A DNA stretch of 64,000 bases from Algoriphagus machipongonensis (GTDB lineage Bacteria > Bacteroidota > Bacteroidia > Cytophagales > Cyclobacteriaceae), in the NCBI RefSeq assembly GCF_000166275.1, contig NZ_CM001023.1, positions 372,001-436,000 of the forward strand, written 5' to 3'. The translations under genes and the position numbers were made by a program. Under the pieces are notes generated by a model. That model worked only from the letters and a program-made list of their open reading frames with translations, was not told the DNA's origin and ran no database searches. Positions within the stretch are counted from its first letter, which is position 1, and the number at the start of each line of letters is the position of its first letter. Below, piece by piece: positions 36,617 to 46,536 of this stretch.

Positions 36617-37213
36617 ATGGAAAGAGAATCTGATTCTTATTACAATAAATTCAAAAGCCATATTGAAAAGCACCTCAACGTAAAAAACGTGGAGTTTGAG
36701 ACTATTTCCCACTTTTTTGAAGTGAAAAAAGTGGGAAAGAAAACGAGTCTTATTGAACCGGGAGAAATTTGCCGCTTTGAAAATTTTGTTGTTTCTGGAT
36801 TATTTCAAACCACTGTCCCAGATGAATCAGGGAAAATCCACACGCTAAACTTTCCTCATGAAAATTGGTGGGTAGGTGATTTCAAAAGTTTTTCTACCCA
36901 AACGCCATCAAACATGAGAATTGAAGCACTTGAGGATTCTGTCTTACTAGAAATCACCAAAAGCTCTCTAGATGAACTTTTAGGGAGTTCACCAGTTTTT
37001 GCAAATTATTTCAGAATCCTGAGTGAAAATGCAAGCATCGCAGCTAATGAGCGGATCATCTACCAATTATCTCAAACTGCTGAACAGCGATATCAGCTAT
37101 TTTGCCAAAAATATCCTGCGATCAAAAACCGGTTGTCCCAGAGAAGAATCGCTAGTTTTTTAGGGGTTTCTCCAGAATATTTTAATCAATTAGAAAATAG
37201 AAAAAAAAGTTAA
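36617..37213 (+). CDS. Crp/Fnr-family transcriptional regulator
   Basis: This 198-residue regulator has an N-terminal cyclic-nucleotide-binding-like beta domain (~residues 30-125) and a C-terminal winged helix-turn-helix (LSQRRIASFLGVSPEYFNQLENRK, ~173-196). The cNMP pocket has no clear PRxxTxxA-type arginine motif, and there are no Fnr-type iron-sulfur cysteines, so the effector is unknown. Bacteroidota carry many such regulators. The HTH ends only a few residues after the recognition helix. It is followed, 68 bases on, by an NTF2-like gene, probably its target or partner. Confidence 0.88.
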   Translation: MERESDSYYNKFKSHIEKHLNVKNVEFETISHFFEVKKVGKKTSLIEPGEICRFENFVVSGLFQTTVPDESGKIHTLNFPHENWWVGDFKSFSTQTPSNMRIEALEDSVLLEITKSSLDELLGSSPVFANYFRILSENASIAANERIIYQLSQTAEQRYQLFCQKYPAIKNRLSQRRIASFLGVSPEYFNQLENRKKS

Positions 37214-37281
37214 AAACTTAATCTAGTTAAAGTTTTTTGGGTATTTGTCTCACTAGTTTTGAGAAACTAAACTGATGAATA

Positions 37282-37689
37282 ATGGCAGAGAAGCACCCGA
37301 ATGTTAAACTAATAGAAAGCTTTTTCACAGCTTATTCTAAAGCTGATTTTGAGGGAATACAAAAAGTGATGGACAAAAATGTCGAATGGCACATTCCCGG
37401 AAATCACCCTTATAGCGGAATAAAAAAGGGAATTAAGGAATTGATGGAATATTTTGAAAAGCTAAATGATTTTGGCTTTAAAGCTGAGCAAATTGTCATG
37501 GGAGTAAATGACAATTATGTGATTGATTGCCATAGAAACTGGAGCACGTCAGATACTCATGGGTCATTGAATGCCTTGTCCTGTTTGCTTTGGAAAATTG
37601 AAGGGAATAAAATCGTAGAGGTCATTAATTTTCCTCAGGAACAGTCTTTGGTTGATGATTTTTTTCAGAAGAATTCTGAAGTTATCTAG
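37282..37689 (+). CDS. SnoaL/NTF2-like cytoplasmic protein
   Basis: This 135-residue protein has the cone-shaped NTF2/SnoaL fold pattern: the helix PNVKLIESFFTAYSKADFEGIQKVMDKNVEWHIPG (start), then GIKKGIKELMEYFEKL, and curved beta strands near the end. SnoaL-like proteins act as isomerases, dehydratases or simply binding domains; no catalytic residue can be named safely. There is no signal peptide. It follows the Crp/Fnr-type gene on the same strand and is likely under its control. Confidence 0.78.
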   Translation: MAEKHPNVKLIESFFTAYSKADFEGIQKVMDKNVEWHIPGNHPYSGIKKGIKELMEYFEKLNDFGFKAEQIVMGVNDNYVIDCHRNWSTSDTHGSLNALSCLLWKIEGNKIVEVINFPQEQSLVDDFFQKNSEVI

Positions 37690-37874
37690 AAAATTGCTTG
37701 TTAGTTGGCAGTAGAGTCGAGGCCAATTGGTTATCCTGTTAAAATGAGGATTCTTGGGGATTAACTTGTTCAAGTCTTTAGACTTGGACTTATAAAAACT
37801 GAAAATTGCAACATGATAAGCAAAAGTCAGAAGACTTGCGCTAGATAAGGCAAAGATTCCAATATATTGTCAAT

Positions 37875-37909
37875 ATAAAAAACCTTCGAGGTTTTTGAAA
37901 CCTCAAAGG
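37875..37909 (-). terminator. Terminator of uvrA
   Basis: A 12-bp stem with one G-U pair (37883-37894 / 37898-37909) and a 3-nt loop lies 1 base after the uvrA stop. It is followed on the minus strand by six T residues (a-run at 37877-37882). Confidence 0.88.
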
Positions 37910-37910
37910 A

Positions 37911-40727
37911 TTACACAAAAGCTTCCCTCAAATACTTGGCAGTATAATTTCCTTCTTCCTTCATCATATCTTCTGGGGTTCCTTCGAAAGTTAAATGACC
38001 TCCTTTATTCCCTCCCTCTGGACCCAAATCAATTACCCAATCAGCTGATTTGATCACTTCGGTATTATGCTCAATAATGATCACGGAATGACCTTGATCT
38101 ATCAGGGCATTGATGGAATGAAGCAATTTCTTGATGTCATGAAAGTGAAGTCCCGTCGTCGGTTCATCGAAAATAAAGAGGATATGTTCTCCCGATTTCG
38201 TACCACCTTTCCCAAGGAAAGATGCCAATTTCACTCGTTGTGCTTCGCCGCCAGATAGCGTATTAGAACTTTGCCCCATGCCTATATAGCCAAGACCTAC
38301 TTCTTGAAGAGGTAGCAGCTTATTGATGATCTGAGTTTTCCCTTGGAAGAACTCGATGGCTTCATCAATGGTCATATTTAGGACCTCTGAAATGTCTTTC
38401 TCTTTATACTTAACATCCAGTATTTCATTTTTGAAACGCTTGCCTTTGCAGGATTCACAGGTGAGATGGATATCCGCCATAAACTGCATTTCCACCGTGG
38501 TGATTCCTTCTCCAGAACAGGCTTCACATCGCCCTCCATCTACATTGAAAGAGAAAAAGGCTGGTTTGTAATTCCTTTGCTTTGAAATGGGTTGGTCAGA
38601 ATAAAGAGACCTAATCGCGTCATAAGCTTTTACATAAGTGACTGGATTGGATCGAGAAGACTTTCCTATTGGATTTTGGTCTACAAATTCAATCTGGGAA
38701 ACAGAGCGATAGTCTCCCTCAATTTTATCATACTTGCCCGTTTCATCAATCACCGTTCCAAGCATTTTACCCAAAGCTGGATAAAGAACCTTTTTCACTA
38801 AAGTGGATTTACCAGAACCAGATACTCCAGTCACTACGGTAAGTGTGTTGAGGGGGAATTTGACGTCGATATTTTTGAGGTTATTTTCCCTAGCACCTTT
38901 GACTAGGATAGAGTCTTTCCACTTTCGATTCCCTTCTTTTTTAAAAATATGCTCCTCACTTCGAAGGTATTTTGCGGTGTAGGTTTGGGCTGACTTCATC
39001 AGCTCATCGATGGGGCCTTGAAAAAGTAATTCCCCACCGTTTACTCCTGCATCTGGTCCGATATCTATGATTTGATCAGCAGATTTCATGACTTTTTCCT
39101 CATGCTCTACGACAATCACAGTATTTCCAAGATCACGTAGGGATTTCAAAACACCAATCAGTCGATCCGTATCTCTTGGGTGTAAACCAATGCTAGGTTC
39201 ATCCAAGATATACATAGAGCCCACCAAAGCGGAACCTAAGGAAGTGGCCAGTTTGATTCGTTGGAATTCACCTCCAGATAGCGTGGAGGTTAATCTATTT
39301 AGGGTTAAATAACCCAATCCCACTTCATCCATGTAGGAAAGTCGACTTTGTATTTCTTTCAGCAGTCGATTGGCGATTTTAGCTTGATGTGGAGGTAGCT
39401 CCAAGGCATTGAAAAATGCCAAGGCTTCATCAATTGGTTTTAATACCAAGTCTATGATAGATTCTCCTTCAATTTTAACGTAAGAAGCATCTTTTCGTAA
39501 TCTCGTGCCTTTACAATCTGGACAGGTGGTTCTCCCTCTAAATCTTGAGAGCATCACCCGATATTGGATTTTATGGGTCTTCGACTCCAAATCTTTGAAA
39601 AAGGCATTCAAACCTTTAAAATACTTATTTCCAGTCCAAATAAGTTGCTGCTCTTTTTCTGATAGTTCGTTGTAAGACCTATGTATTGGGAAATCAAATT
39701 CTATCCCCTTTTTTAATAAGGGTTCCAACCATTTTCTGGAGGATTCGCCTCTCCAGGGCGCGATGGCACCTTCATAGACAGACATTTCCTTATCAGGAAT
39801 AACTAAGTCTAAATCAATTCCCAATACGTTTCCAAATCCCTCACAAGTGCGGCAGGCACCATAGGGGTTGTTGAAAGAAAAGAAATTGACGGAGGGAATT
39901 TCAAAGGTCATCCCATCCAATTCAAATCGGTCAGAAAAGATTCGGGTTTCTTTTCCTGGGATGGTGATTTTGCAATCTCCATGTCCTTCAAATAGGGCTG
40001 TCTGCACAGAATCGGCAATTCGAAACTGGTTGTCTTCATCCTCTTTGATGACTGAAGCCCTATCGATTAATATCTCATACTTTCCTTTGGGTACTTTTTT
40101 CTCTTCAAGTAAGTCTTCCACAAAGTACATCTCCTCGTTGATGAGAATTCTGGTGTATCCTTTTTGCAGGAGGAGTTCAAGTTCTTGTTCGATTTTCCTA
40201 CCACTTTCTAATTGAAGCGGGCAGGAAATCATGACCTTGGAGCCTTCCTCGAAAGACTGTATATAGTCCACGATATCAGTAACCGTATGATGTTTCACCT
40301 CTTTTCCAGAAATTGGAGAGATGGTTTTCCCAATTCTCGAAAAGAGCAATTTCAGGTAATCATAAATTTCAGTGGTCGTACCTACCGTGGAGCGAGGGTT
40401 TTTGGTGTTGACTTTTTGTTGGATGGCAATGGCCGGAGCTACACCTTTGATGTATTCTACATCCGGTTTTTCCATCCTACCTAAAAACTGTCTTGCATAG
40501 GAGCTGAGACTTTCCACATACATTCGCTGACCTTCTGCAAAGAGGGTGTCAAAAGCCAATGAGGATTTTCCTGACCCAGAAAGCCCTGTCACCACGATTA
40601 ATTTATTTCTAGGAATCGCAACGCTAAGGCTTTTTAGGTTATTTACCTTAGCATTTTTGATAATGATAAATTCCTTCGGGTCGAGAGAATCGATGTCTGT
40701 TTTAGCGGATAAAGTGCTCAAAGTCAT
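37911..40727 (-). CDS. uvrA: UvrABC excinuclease subunit A
   Basis: UvrA finds bulky DNA damage and loads UvrB in nucleotide-excision repair. With the ATG at 40727 the protein has 938 residues, a normal size. Two ABC ATPase modules are present with Walker A motifs [13 protein letters not shown] and [13 protein letters not shown]. Signature motifs are [12 protein letters not shown] and [12 protein letters not shown], and zinc fingers include CPDCKGTRL and CEACSGEG...[13 protein letters not shown] at 40736 would add 3 residues, but it lies inside a TAnnTTTG promoter box, so the ATG is preferred. It is a lone gene, divergent from pnuC. Confidence 0.96.
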   Translation of the reverse strand: MTLSTLSAKTDIDSLDPKEFIIIKNAKVNNLKSLSVAIPRNKLIVVTGLSGSGKSSLAFDTLFAEGQRMYVESLSSYARQFLGRMEKPDVEYIKGVAPAIAIQQKVNTKNPRSTVGTTTEIYDYLKLLFSRIGKTISPISGKEVKHHTVTDIVDYIQSFEEGSKVMISCPLQLESGRKIEQELELLLQKGYTRILINEEMYFVEDLLEEKKVPKGKYEILIDRASVIKEDEDNQFRIADSVQTALFEGHGDCKITIPGKETRIFSDRFELDGMTFEIPSVNFFSFNNPYGACRTCEGFGNVLGIDLDLVIPDKEMSVYEGAIAPWRGESSRKWLEPLLKKGIEFDFPIHRSYNELSEKEQQLIWTGNKYFKGLNAFFKDLESKTHKIQYRVMLSRFRGRTTCPDCKGTRLRKDASYVKIEGESIIDLVLKPIDEALAFFNALELPPHQAKIANRLLKEIQSRLSYMDEVGLGYLTLNRLTSTLSGGEFQRIKLATSLGSALVGSMYILDEPSIGLHPRDTDRLIGVLKSLRDLGNTVIVVEHEEKVMKSADQIIDIGPDAGVNGGELLFQGPIDELMKSAQTYTAKYLRSEEHIFKKEGNRKWKDSILVKGARENNLKNIDVKFPLNTLTVVTGVSGSGKSTLVKKVLYPALGKMLGTVIDETGKYDKIEGDYRSVSQIEFVDQNPIGKSSRSNPVTYVKAYDAIRSLYSDQPISKQRNYKPAFFSFNVDGGRCEACSGEGITTVEMQFMADIHLTCESCKGKRFKNEILDVKYKEKDISEVLNMTIDEAIEFFQGKTQIINKLLPLQEVGLGYIGMGQSSNTLSGGEAQRVKLASFLGKGGTKSGEHILFIFDEPTTGLHFHDIKKLLHSINALIDQGHSVIIIEHNTEVIKSADWVIDLGPEGGNKGGHLTFEGTPEDMMKEEGNYTAKYLREAFV

Positions 40728-40733
40728 AGTCGG

Positions 40734-40741
40734 CAAAGTTA
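40734..40741 (-). promoter_or_regulatory. -7 promoter box for uvrA
   Basis: The minus strand reads TAACTTTG, an exact TAnnTTTG match, only 6 bases before the uvrA ATG. Transcription would start at or next to that ATG, giving a leaderless or nearly leaderless message. A TTG at -33 is not seen at normal spacing. Confidence 0.45.
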
Positions 40742-40867
40742 AACATCAATGAGGGTATTCGGGTATAAATTCGGGAAACTTGTCAGACATTCTTGTCTTT
40801 TTCATTTTGAGCAGGTATAACAAAGTAGATCGGCAAAAGGATTTAGAAAATTTCACTTATTTCGGGA

Positions 40868-41485
40868 ATGGATTTCCAATGGATTCTTGATGGTTTTACC
40901 GAAGGGCTGCAACAAATGACTTGGTTGGAGGGAATTGCTGTGTTCTTTGGGGTGTCATCTGTTTATTATTCGATTAAAGAAAACATTTGGGTTTATCCAA
41001 CGGGAATTATCTCTACGCTCATTTATGTGTGGATCTGTTTTCAATATAAGCTATATGCAGACATGGGCATCAATGCCTATTATTTTAGTATGTCAATTTA
41101 TGGCTGGTTTGTTTGGACTCATCCCAAAGTAGGTGAAAAAGTACTTCCAGTTACTTGGTTGAAACCCTCGGGCTGGGCCGTATCCATAGCTTTCTTTTTG
41201 ATCTCTTATCTGACACTTTATTTGGTTCTGGCCAATTTTACAGATAGCGATGTGCCTTATTGGGATTCATTTACCACCGCCTCTGCATTCGTGGGGATGT
41301 GGTTGATGGCCAAAAAGAAGGTGGAAAACTGGATATTTTGGATCATTACTGACTTGGCTGCCGTTCCCTTGTATTTTTACAAAGGATTAATTCTGACCTC
41401 CTTTCAGTATTTGTTTTTCACAGTCCTGGCCACTTTGGGTTTGTTGGCATGGATTAAATCTGCGAAAGCTTATGAAGCTAGATAG
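40868..41485 (+). CDS. pnuC: Nicotinamide riboside/mononucleotide transporter PnuC
   Basis: This 205-residue inner-membrane protein has about six to seven hydrophobic helices and the family motif AYYFSMSIYGWFVW (~residues 76-89). PnuC imports nicotinamide riboside by facilitated diffusion driven by phosphorylation inside. Its stop codon overlaps the next gene, an NR-kinase-like ATPase, by 14 bases, which favours NAD salvage over the related thiamine transporter PnuT. A candidate promoter with one mismatch (TTG-N19-TCATTTTG) lies about 60 bases upstream. Confidence 0.88.
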   Translation: MDFQWILDGFTEGLQQMTWLEGIAVFFGVSSVYYSIKENIWVYPTGIISTLIYVWICFQYKLYADMGINAYYFSMSIYGWFVWTHPKVGEKVLPVTWLKPSGWAVSIAFFLISYLTLYLVLANFTDSDVPYWDSFTTASAFVGMWLMAKKKVENWIFWIITDLAAVPLYFYKGLILTSFQYLFFTVLATLGLLAWIKSAKAYEAR

Positions 41486-41999
41486 GGTATTGATATTAGG
41501 ACCAGAGTCTACTGGTAAAAGCACCTTGGCGAATGATCTTTCCGAATTTTACGGTGAACCTTGGGTGCCTGAATTTGCCAGAGAGTATCTGGAGAAACTT
41601 GATAATCAATATCAATACGAGGATTTATTGGCTATTGCCAAAGGACAGGTTGCATTGGAAGATGAAATGGCCGCAAAAGCAAATCAACTTCTTTTCTGCG
41701 ATACAGATTTGCGGGTGATCCACATTTGGTCTCAACATAGGTTTGATAAAACTGCAACCTGGGTATTAGATCAAATGGAAAAGAGAACCTACAGTTTGAT
41801 CCTTTTAACTGATACGGACTTGCCTTGGGAGCCTGATCCTCTTCGGGAATATCCAGATTTGAAAATGCGTCAATATTTCTTCGACAAGTATCATGAGCTG
41901 GCAAAGTCCAGTGGCTTTCCTTTTGAGATTGTCAAAGGGAATGAACAACGAAGAAAAGAGCAAGCAATAAATGCCATTAAAAATCATTTAAATAAATAG
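41472..41999 (+). CDS. NadR-like nicotinamide riboside kinase (P-loop ATPase)
   Basis: This 175-residue P-loop kinase resembles the C-terminal ribosylnicotinamide kinase domain of NadR. Walker A is GPESTGKSTLANDLS (residues ~9-23), followed by EFAREYLEKL and the Walker B-like FCDTDLRVIHIW. The overlap of 14 bases with pnuC gives translational coupling and fits a pair in which PnuC brings nicotinamide riboside in and the kinase traps it as NMN for NAD synthesis. There is no adenylyltransferase domain here, so NMN must be finished by another enzyme. Confidence 0.86.
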   Translation: MKLDRVLILGPESTGKSTLANDLSEFYGEPWVPEFAREYLEKLDNQYQYEDLLAIAKGQVALEDEMAAKANQLLFCDTDLRVIHIWSQHRFDKTATWVLDQMEKRTYSLILLTDTDLPWEPDPLREYPDLKMRQYFFDKYHELAKSSGFPFEIVKGNEQRRKEQAINAIKNHLNK

Positions 42000-42003
42000 T
42001 TAT

Positions 42004-43536
42004 ATGCGTCGATTGATTTTCATTTTATTTTGTCTCCCTATTGTTTTTTCCTGTTCACAGGAGGAAGCCGAACAACCTGTTCAACCTAATATTATTTACA
42101 TTCTAGCAGATGATTTGGGTTATGGTGAAGTGGGCTATCAGGGCCAAGAAAAAATCCAAACTCCAAATATGGATGCTCTTGCAGCCTCTGGAATGGTTTT
42201 TACCAATCATTATTCCGGAGCTCCTGTCTGTGCCCCGGCTCGTTGTAGTCTTTTAACCGGTAAGCATGGAGGAAATGCCTTTATTCGAGGAAATGACGAA
42301 TGGGTAGATCGAGGGGATGTTTGGGATTATGCTAAAGTTTCCGAAGATCCTTATTTGGAGGGACAAAGACCATTGCCTGACAATACTCTTACTCTTGGGA
42401 AATTACTTCAAGATGCTGGGTACAAAACTGGAATTGTGGGAAAATGGGGTCTTGGTGGACCAATGACTGAGTCAATCCCTACGAAATTGGGTTTTGATTA
42501 TTTCTATGGTTTTAATTGCCAGCGCCAAGCACATAACCTATATCCACCACACCTGTGGGAGAATGAAACGAAGGTAGACCTGGATAACCCAATAGTGATT
42601 CCTAATACAAAATTGGATGAAGGAGCGGATCCAAATGATCCTGAGAGCTATGCGAAATACAATCAGAAAGACTTTGCTCCCACCTTGATGCATGACAAAG
42701 CCCTGAGCTTTATAGAGGAAAATCAGAAGGAGCCATTCTTTTTATATTATGCTTCTCCACTTCCACATGTTCCGCTTCAAGCACCTCAAAATGATGTGGA
42801 TAAGTATAGAGAAACCTTTGGGGCAGAAGATCCTTATTTGGGAAATCAAGGTTACTTTCCTAACCGTTATCCACACGCTACTTATGCAGCGATGATCACT
42901 TTGCTGGATCAGCAAATTGGTGAAGTGATGGCAAAAGTGAAGGAGTTAGGGCTGGAGGAAAATACCATTATCATTGTCACTAGTGATAACGGTCCCACTT
43001 ACACAGGAGGTGTAGACTTTGATTATTTTGAAAGCTCTAAGCCATTTACGAATGGTTATGGAAGAACAAAGGGCTTTGTGTATGAAGGAGGAATTCGCGT
43101 TCCTATGACCGTCAATTGGCCGGGTAAAATAAAAGCTGGAAGTACGACGGATCGAATTTCAGCCTTTTATGATGTAATGCCTACACTTTGTGAATTGGTG
43201 GGAGTGAATGCGCCGGAAGATTCTGATGGCACTAGTTTTTTACCCACCTTATTGGGAGAAGCTCAAGAAGAACCTGAATACTTATTTTGGGAGTTTGCGG
43301 GATATGATGGACAACAAGCAGTAAGAATGGGGAAATGGAAAGGGATTCGTCTTAATATCAAAAAGGATGAGGCTTTGACTATCCAATTATTCGACTTATC
43401 CACAGATCCTTTGGAGCAGTATAATGTTGCAGATCAACATCCAGAAATTATCCAGCAAATGGAAGAAATCATGAAGAAAGAACATAGCACCCCTGCTTTA
43501 GAGAGCTTTAGAATGGCTTTTTTGGAAGAAAAATAA
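42004..43536 (+). CDS. Lipoprotein sulfatase (S1 family)
   Basis: This 510-residue sulfatase has a lipoprotein signal (lipobox VFSC, Cys17), so it is surface-anchored or periplasmic. Asp36-Asp37 in LADDLGYG bind metal. Cys76 in CAPARCSLLTGKH is the formylglycine precursor, and TSDNGPTYTGG is also conserved. It desulfates a glycan or small molecule. It starts 4 bases after the NR-kinase gene, so it is on the same transcript as the NAD-salvage pair, an odd pairing. Which sulfated substrate it acts on is unknown. Confidence 0.9.
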   Translation: MRRLIFILFCLPIVFSCSQEEAEQPVQPNIIYILADDLGYGEVGYQGQEKIQTPNMDALAASGMVFTNHYSGAPVCAPARCSLLTGKHGGNAFIRGNDEWVDRGDVWDYAKVSEDPYLEGQRPLPDNTLTLGKLLQDAGYKTGIVGKWGLGGPMTESIPTKLGFDYFYGFNCQRQAHNLYPPHLWENETKVDLDNPIVIPNTKLDEGADPNDPESYAKYNQKDFAPTLMHDKALSFIEENQKEPFFLYYASPLPHVPLQAPQNDVDKYRETFGAEDPYLGNQGYFPNRYPHATYAAMITLLDQQIGEVMAKVKELGLEENTIIIVTSDNGPTYTGGVDFDYFESSKPFTNGYGRTKGFVYEGGIRVPMTVNWPGKIKAGSTTDRISAFYDVMPTLCELVGVNAPEDSDGTSFLPTLLGEAQEEPEYLFWEFAGYDGQQAVRMGKWKGIRLNIKKDEALTIQLFDLSTDPLEQYNVADQHPEIIQQMEEIMKKEHSTPALESFRMAFLEEK

Positions 43537-43556
43537 ATTGTATCAAATTTAATTGC

Positions 43557-44639
43557 TTACCATTTACCTAAGGAAAGGGTAGCTGCTTCCACGAGCTTCA
43601 TGACATCTGGATGGTAGTTGTTGTTAAGAATAATGATCGTTTTATTTTCCTCAATGTAACGCACTATTATGGTCTTGTATCCCGGATTATCTCCGGTATG
43701 CATGACCATTTTTCCAAATGGGCTTTTAGGTTCTATTGACCATCCAAAGCCATAATAACTTCGAGTTCCATCATTGAGTTTGGCAGGAGCAAAAGCTAGC
43801 TCCATGGTTTTTTGTGAGACAAGTCGATTAGTATACAAAGCCTGATCCCAGCGTAATAAATCTTCAGCGATACTGCTTACTCTACCCGGACCCTTTCGGT
43901 TGCCAAGCCAAATAGTATAGTCCGAAGAAGGGAATTTATTTGCATTGACGTACTTTCCATCTGAGTTTTTGATATGACCCGCCGCAAAGTTTTCAACTTT
44001 TGCTTTTTCCTCTGGAGATCTGATATCGGTGCTGTTCATATGCAAGGGTTTGAAAATCCATTCACGAGATAGTTCTACAAAGTCTTTCCCAGTTGCTTTC
44101 TCCACAATACTCGCCAAAAACACATAGCCCGTATTACTATACTGATATTTTTCTCCCGATTCAAAAAGCATAGGAGGTTCATATTCGTTGAGGTAAGCCA
44201 GTATATCCTTATTTCCTGCAACTTTGCTTTTATCCCAATGCTCATCCATCACAGCCTGATAGTCCGGCAATCCACTGGTGTGATTGAGTAATTGTCGGAT
44301 GGTAATTCCTTTGTAAGGGACATCCAAGTATTTTCCTATTCGATCATCATAATCTAAGAGGCCTTTTTCCTGGCACAACATGATCATCATGGCAGTGAAC
44401 TGCTTGGAAACTGATGCCATTTCAAAAACATCATGTTTTTTGAGAGGGATTTGATCCTCAAACGAACGCATCCCAATGGCTTTTTCGAAAAGTACTTTTC
44501 CATTTTGAGCCACTAAAATCACTCCAGAGAAATCCTCTTTTTCAGCATTTGCCAGTGCATCTTTAAGAATGCGTTCTTGTCCCAATATTGGGTGTATAAC
44601 TAAACATAGGAAAAGTATAGGAGTAAAAAGCTTTTTCAT
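43557..44639 (-). CDS. Secreted serine hydrolase (class C beta-lactamase-like)
   Basis: This 360-residue protein has a signal peptide (1-20, HPILGQ) and the serine-hydrolase triad of the class C beta-lactamase/AmpH family: SVSK (SxxK, ~residues 78-81), YSN (~165-167) and HTG near the end. Such proteins include esterases, D-aminopeptidases and peptidoglycan-recycling enzymes, and only some hydrolyse beta-lactams. The lone gene is convergent to the sulfatase gene, and no resistance context is present, so a cell-wall or ester-hydrolase role is more likely. The substrate is not known. Confidence 0.87.
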   Translation of the reverse strand: MKKLFTPILFLCLVIHPILGQERILKDALANAEKEDFSGVILVAQNGKVLFEKAIGMRSFEDQIPLKKHDVFEMASVSKQFTAMMIMLCQEKGLLDYDDRIGKYLDVPYKGITIRQLLNHTSGLPDYQAVMDEHWDKSKVAGNKDILAYLNEYEPPMLFESGEKYQYSNTGYVFLASIVEKATGKDFVELSREWIFKPLHMNSTDIRSPEEKAKVENFAAGHIKNSDGKYVNANKFPSSDYTIWLGNRKGPGRVSSIAEDLLRWDQALYTNRLVSQKTMELAFAPAKLNDGTRSYYGFGWSIEPKSPFGKMVMHTGDNPGYKTIIVRYIEENKTIIILNNNYHPDVMKLVEAATLSLGKW

Positions 44640-44703
44640 ATTTGCTGGGGTTAGGAATATGAAAAATACGAAAGCTTTTGTTTAGTAACTAGATGCAATG
44701 GGC

Positions 44704-44739
44704 CAAAAAAAAGAAAGCCACGGATTTCCGTGGCTTTCT
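44704..44739 (-). terminator. Terminator of the 514-residue M28 peptidase gene
   Basis: A perfect 13-bp stem (44712-44724 / 44727-44739) with a 2-nt loop lies about 20 bases after the stop. It is followed on the minus strand by eight T residues. Confidence 0.92.
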
Positions 44740-44758
44740 GAATTTGTTGGAAAATGGA

Positions 44759-46303
44759 TTAATTATCCAATCCACCTTTTCTTGTTGGAGAACGCATTGC
44801 TGGCCATTCAGTTGGCTCACCATTTCTTCCAATTGGAACTCTCACTTTTCTTGATACCATATCATCTTCTTCACTTGCCATGTAAACCATGATTGCAGCC
44901 AAGATGACATTGCTTTGAACATCGTCAAAAATGATTTTGTCATAGGTATCCAAATTGGTATGCCAAGTGTAATTGAAGTAAGACCAGTTCAATGAACTAA
45001 GAGAAAATGCCGGTACTCCTGCAGCTACAAATGAAGCATAATCAGAACCGCCACCCCCTGGGTTTCCAGGGAAATTCGTTTCAATTTCTCGAGTAATATT
45101 TCTAGGCACTTTTGTCAACCAACGGCCCAGATACTCATAACTATCTACAAAGCCTTGACCTGAAAGGTTTACTACTCTACCAGTTCCGTTATCCTGGTTG
45201 AAAAGTACTTGGATTTTATCCATCATTTCAGGATGATCCTCTACAAAAGCTCTAGAACCATTAAGTCCTTGCTCTTCCGAACCCCAGTGTCCTACCAGAA
45301 TGGTTCTTTTTGGATTAGGGTAAATCTTTTTCAATACTCGCATCACTTCCATCATCATGATAGTTCCAGTACCATTATCAGTGGCACCTGTTCCACCATC
45401 CCAAGAGTCAAAGTGAGCAGAAAGCATCACATATTCATCAGGCTTTTCAGTTCCTTTGATTTCAGCAATGGTATTGAAAGTAGGAACAACACCCAAATCT
45501 TTGGATTGTGCATTGAGTGTAATTGTTGGGCTTTCTCCACCATCTGCAAGTCTAAATAATAGGCCATAATCTTCTAAAGAAAGATCGACAGTAGGGACTG
45601 TTTTAGTATAAGAAGAAAAGATCTTGTTGGCTCCAAAACCTTGAGACCAGTAAGAAGTGATAATTCCCAAAGCTCCAGCTTCTTCCAAAGCAGCAGGCAA
45701 TTCTCTTCTTCCTTTACCAGTTTTTTGAAGTCTTTCATTCCAAGCTCTATTGGATTCAGTCTTCTCCTCTTTCATTTTTGCGAAAGACTCTTCTGTTGCA
45801 AATTCCTCCCAGTTGTAATCCGGTCTACCCGTTACCTGTGGAGCAGAAACCATTACATATTTTCCTTTTACAGAAGGCAACCAAGCCTCAAATGCCGCTT
45901 CGTCTGCTACATCAGGGATCACAACCACTTCTCCAGTTGCACCGCCTTCAGGCGAGGAAGGACTCCAAGCTAATTGCTGGCCTGCTAGAGATTTTGTCCA
46001 TGGAGCGATCATGTCAATATGGGTAATTCCACGCTCCCAGCCTTTCCACTCTCCCCATTGTTCGTTGCGGGCTTCAATCCCCCAACTTTCGTATTTTTCT
46101 ACTGCCCAATCATGAGCTTTTTTCATTTGTGGAGTTCCAACAAGTCTTGGCCCGATGCCATCCATCAACTCATGACCGATTTGCTTCAACTGAGAATTCT
46201 CAGTTTCCTCCTTGATAATCTTTTCGATGATTTCATCTTGAGCCTGAACTTGCGTGCCCAAAAGCAACATCAAGCCCATGCCTAATAAGTATCTCTTTTT
46301 CAT
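44759..46303 (-). CDS. Secreted M28-family peptidase with PA domain
   Basis: This 514-residue protein has a signal peptide (1-21, TQVQAQ). A protease-associated insertion (~residues 115-250, GEVVVIPDVADEAAFEAWLP) precedes the M28 zinc peptidase core. Ligand motifs are LSAHFDSWDGGTGATDNGTG, GHWGSEEQGLNGS with the catalytic glutamate, FNQDNGTG, and a late histidine in YTWHTNLDTYD. It is larger than the 305-residue M28 protein elsewhere in this window because of the PA domain. It probably releases amino acids from peptides outside the cytoplasm. It is transcribed alone, with a strong terminator. Confidence 0.9.
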   Translation of the reverse strand: MKKRYLLGMGLMLLLGTQVQAQDEIIEKIIKEETENSQLKQIGHELMDGIGPRLVGTPQMKKAHDWAVEKYESWGIEARNEQWGEWKGWERGITHIDMIAPWTKSLAGQQLAWSPSSPEGGATGEVVVIPDVADEAAFEAWLPSVKGKYVMVSAPQVTGRPDYNWEEFATEESFAKMKEEKTESNRAWNERLQKTGKGRRELPAALEEAGALGIITSYWSQGFGANKIFSSYTKTVPTVDLSLEDYGLLFRLADGGESPTITLNAQSKDLGVVPTFNTIAEIKGTEKPDEYVMLSAHFDSWDGGTGATDNGTGTIMMMEVMRVLKKIYPNPKRTILVGHWGSEEQGLNGSRAFVEDHPEMMDKIQVLFNQDNGTGRVVNLSGQGFVDSYEYLGRWLTKVPRNITREIETNFPGNPGGGGSDYASFVAAGVPAFSLSSLNWSYFNYTWHTNLDTYDKIIFDDVQSNVILAAIMVYMASEEDDMVSRKVRVPIGRNGEPTEWPAMRSPTRKGGLDN

Positions 46304-46477
46304 ATTTGAGTGTGATTTGAACCTAAAATTATTGTTTACAAATGTGATTTCCGCGCCGTTTGTGGATTTGTATTGGAAATCAACTTCAAAGTAAGCCCCT
46401 TTTATTTTGCTCGGAATAGTTGAGAATGCTAATCACAACTATTTTTTTCCTTCCGACAAGTACCCTAATTTTTGATC

Positions 46478-46512
46478 ATAAAAAAAGTGGCAAGAGTAAA
46501 CTCGAGCCACTT
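46478..46512 (-). terminator. Terminator at the end of the ThuA/Tm-1-like gene cluster
   Basis: A stem of 7 bp (aagtggc 46485-46491 / gccactt 46506-46512) encloses an inner 4-bp stem (gagt / actc) and is followed on the minus strand by seven T residues. It lies 24 bases after the last gene of the eight-gene minus-strand cluster. Confidence 0.8.
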
Positions 46513-46536
46513 AATAATTTTATTTTTTTTGTTAAC

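Noticed and set aside
37771..37786. Small 6-bp hairpin caagtc/gacttg as a terminator of the NTF2-like gene
   Set aside because: The stem is short and no T-run follows. It is 80 bases from the stop, so I do not call it.
40868..41485. PnuT thiamine transporter instead of PnuC
   Set aside because: The overlap with a NadR-like kinase gene and lack of thiamine genes nearby favour nicotinamide riboside uptake.
43557..44639. Beta-lactam resistance gene
   Set aside because: The SxxK/YxN/HTG motifs belong to a broad serine-hydrolase family, and no resistance genes or mobile element surround it.
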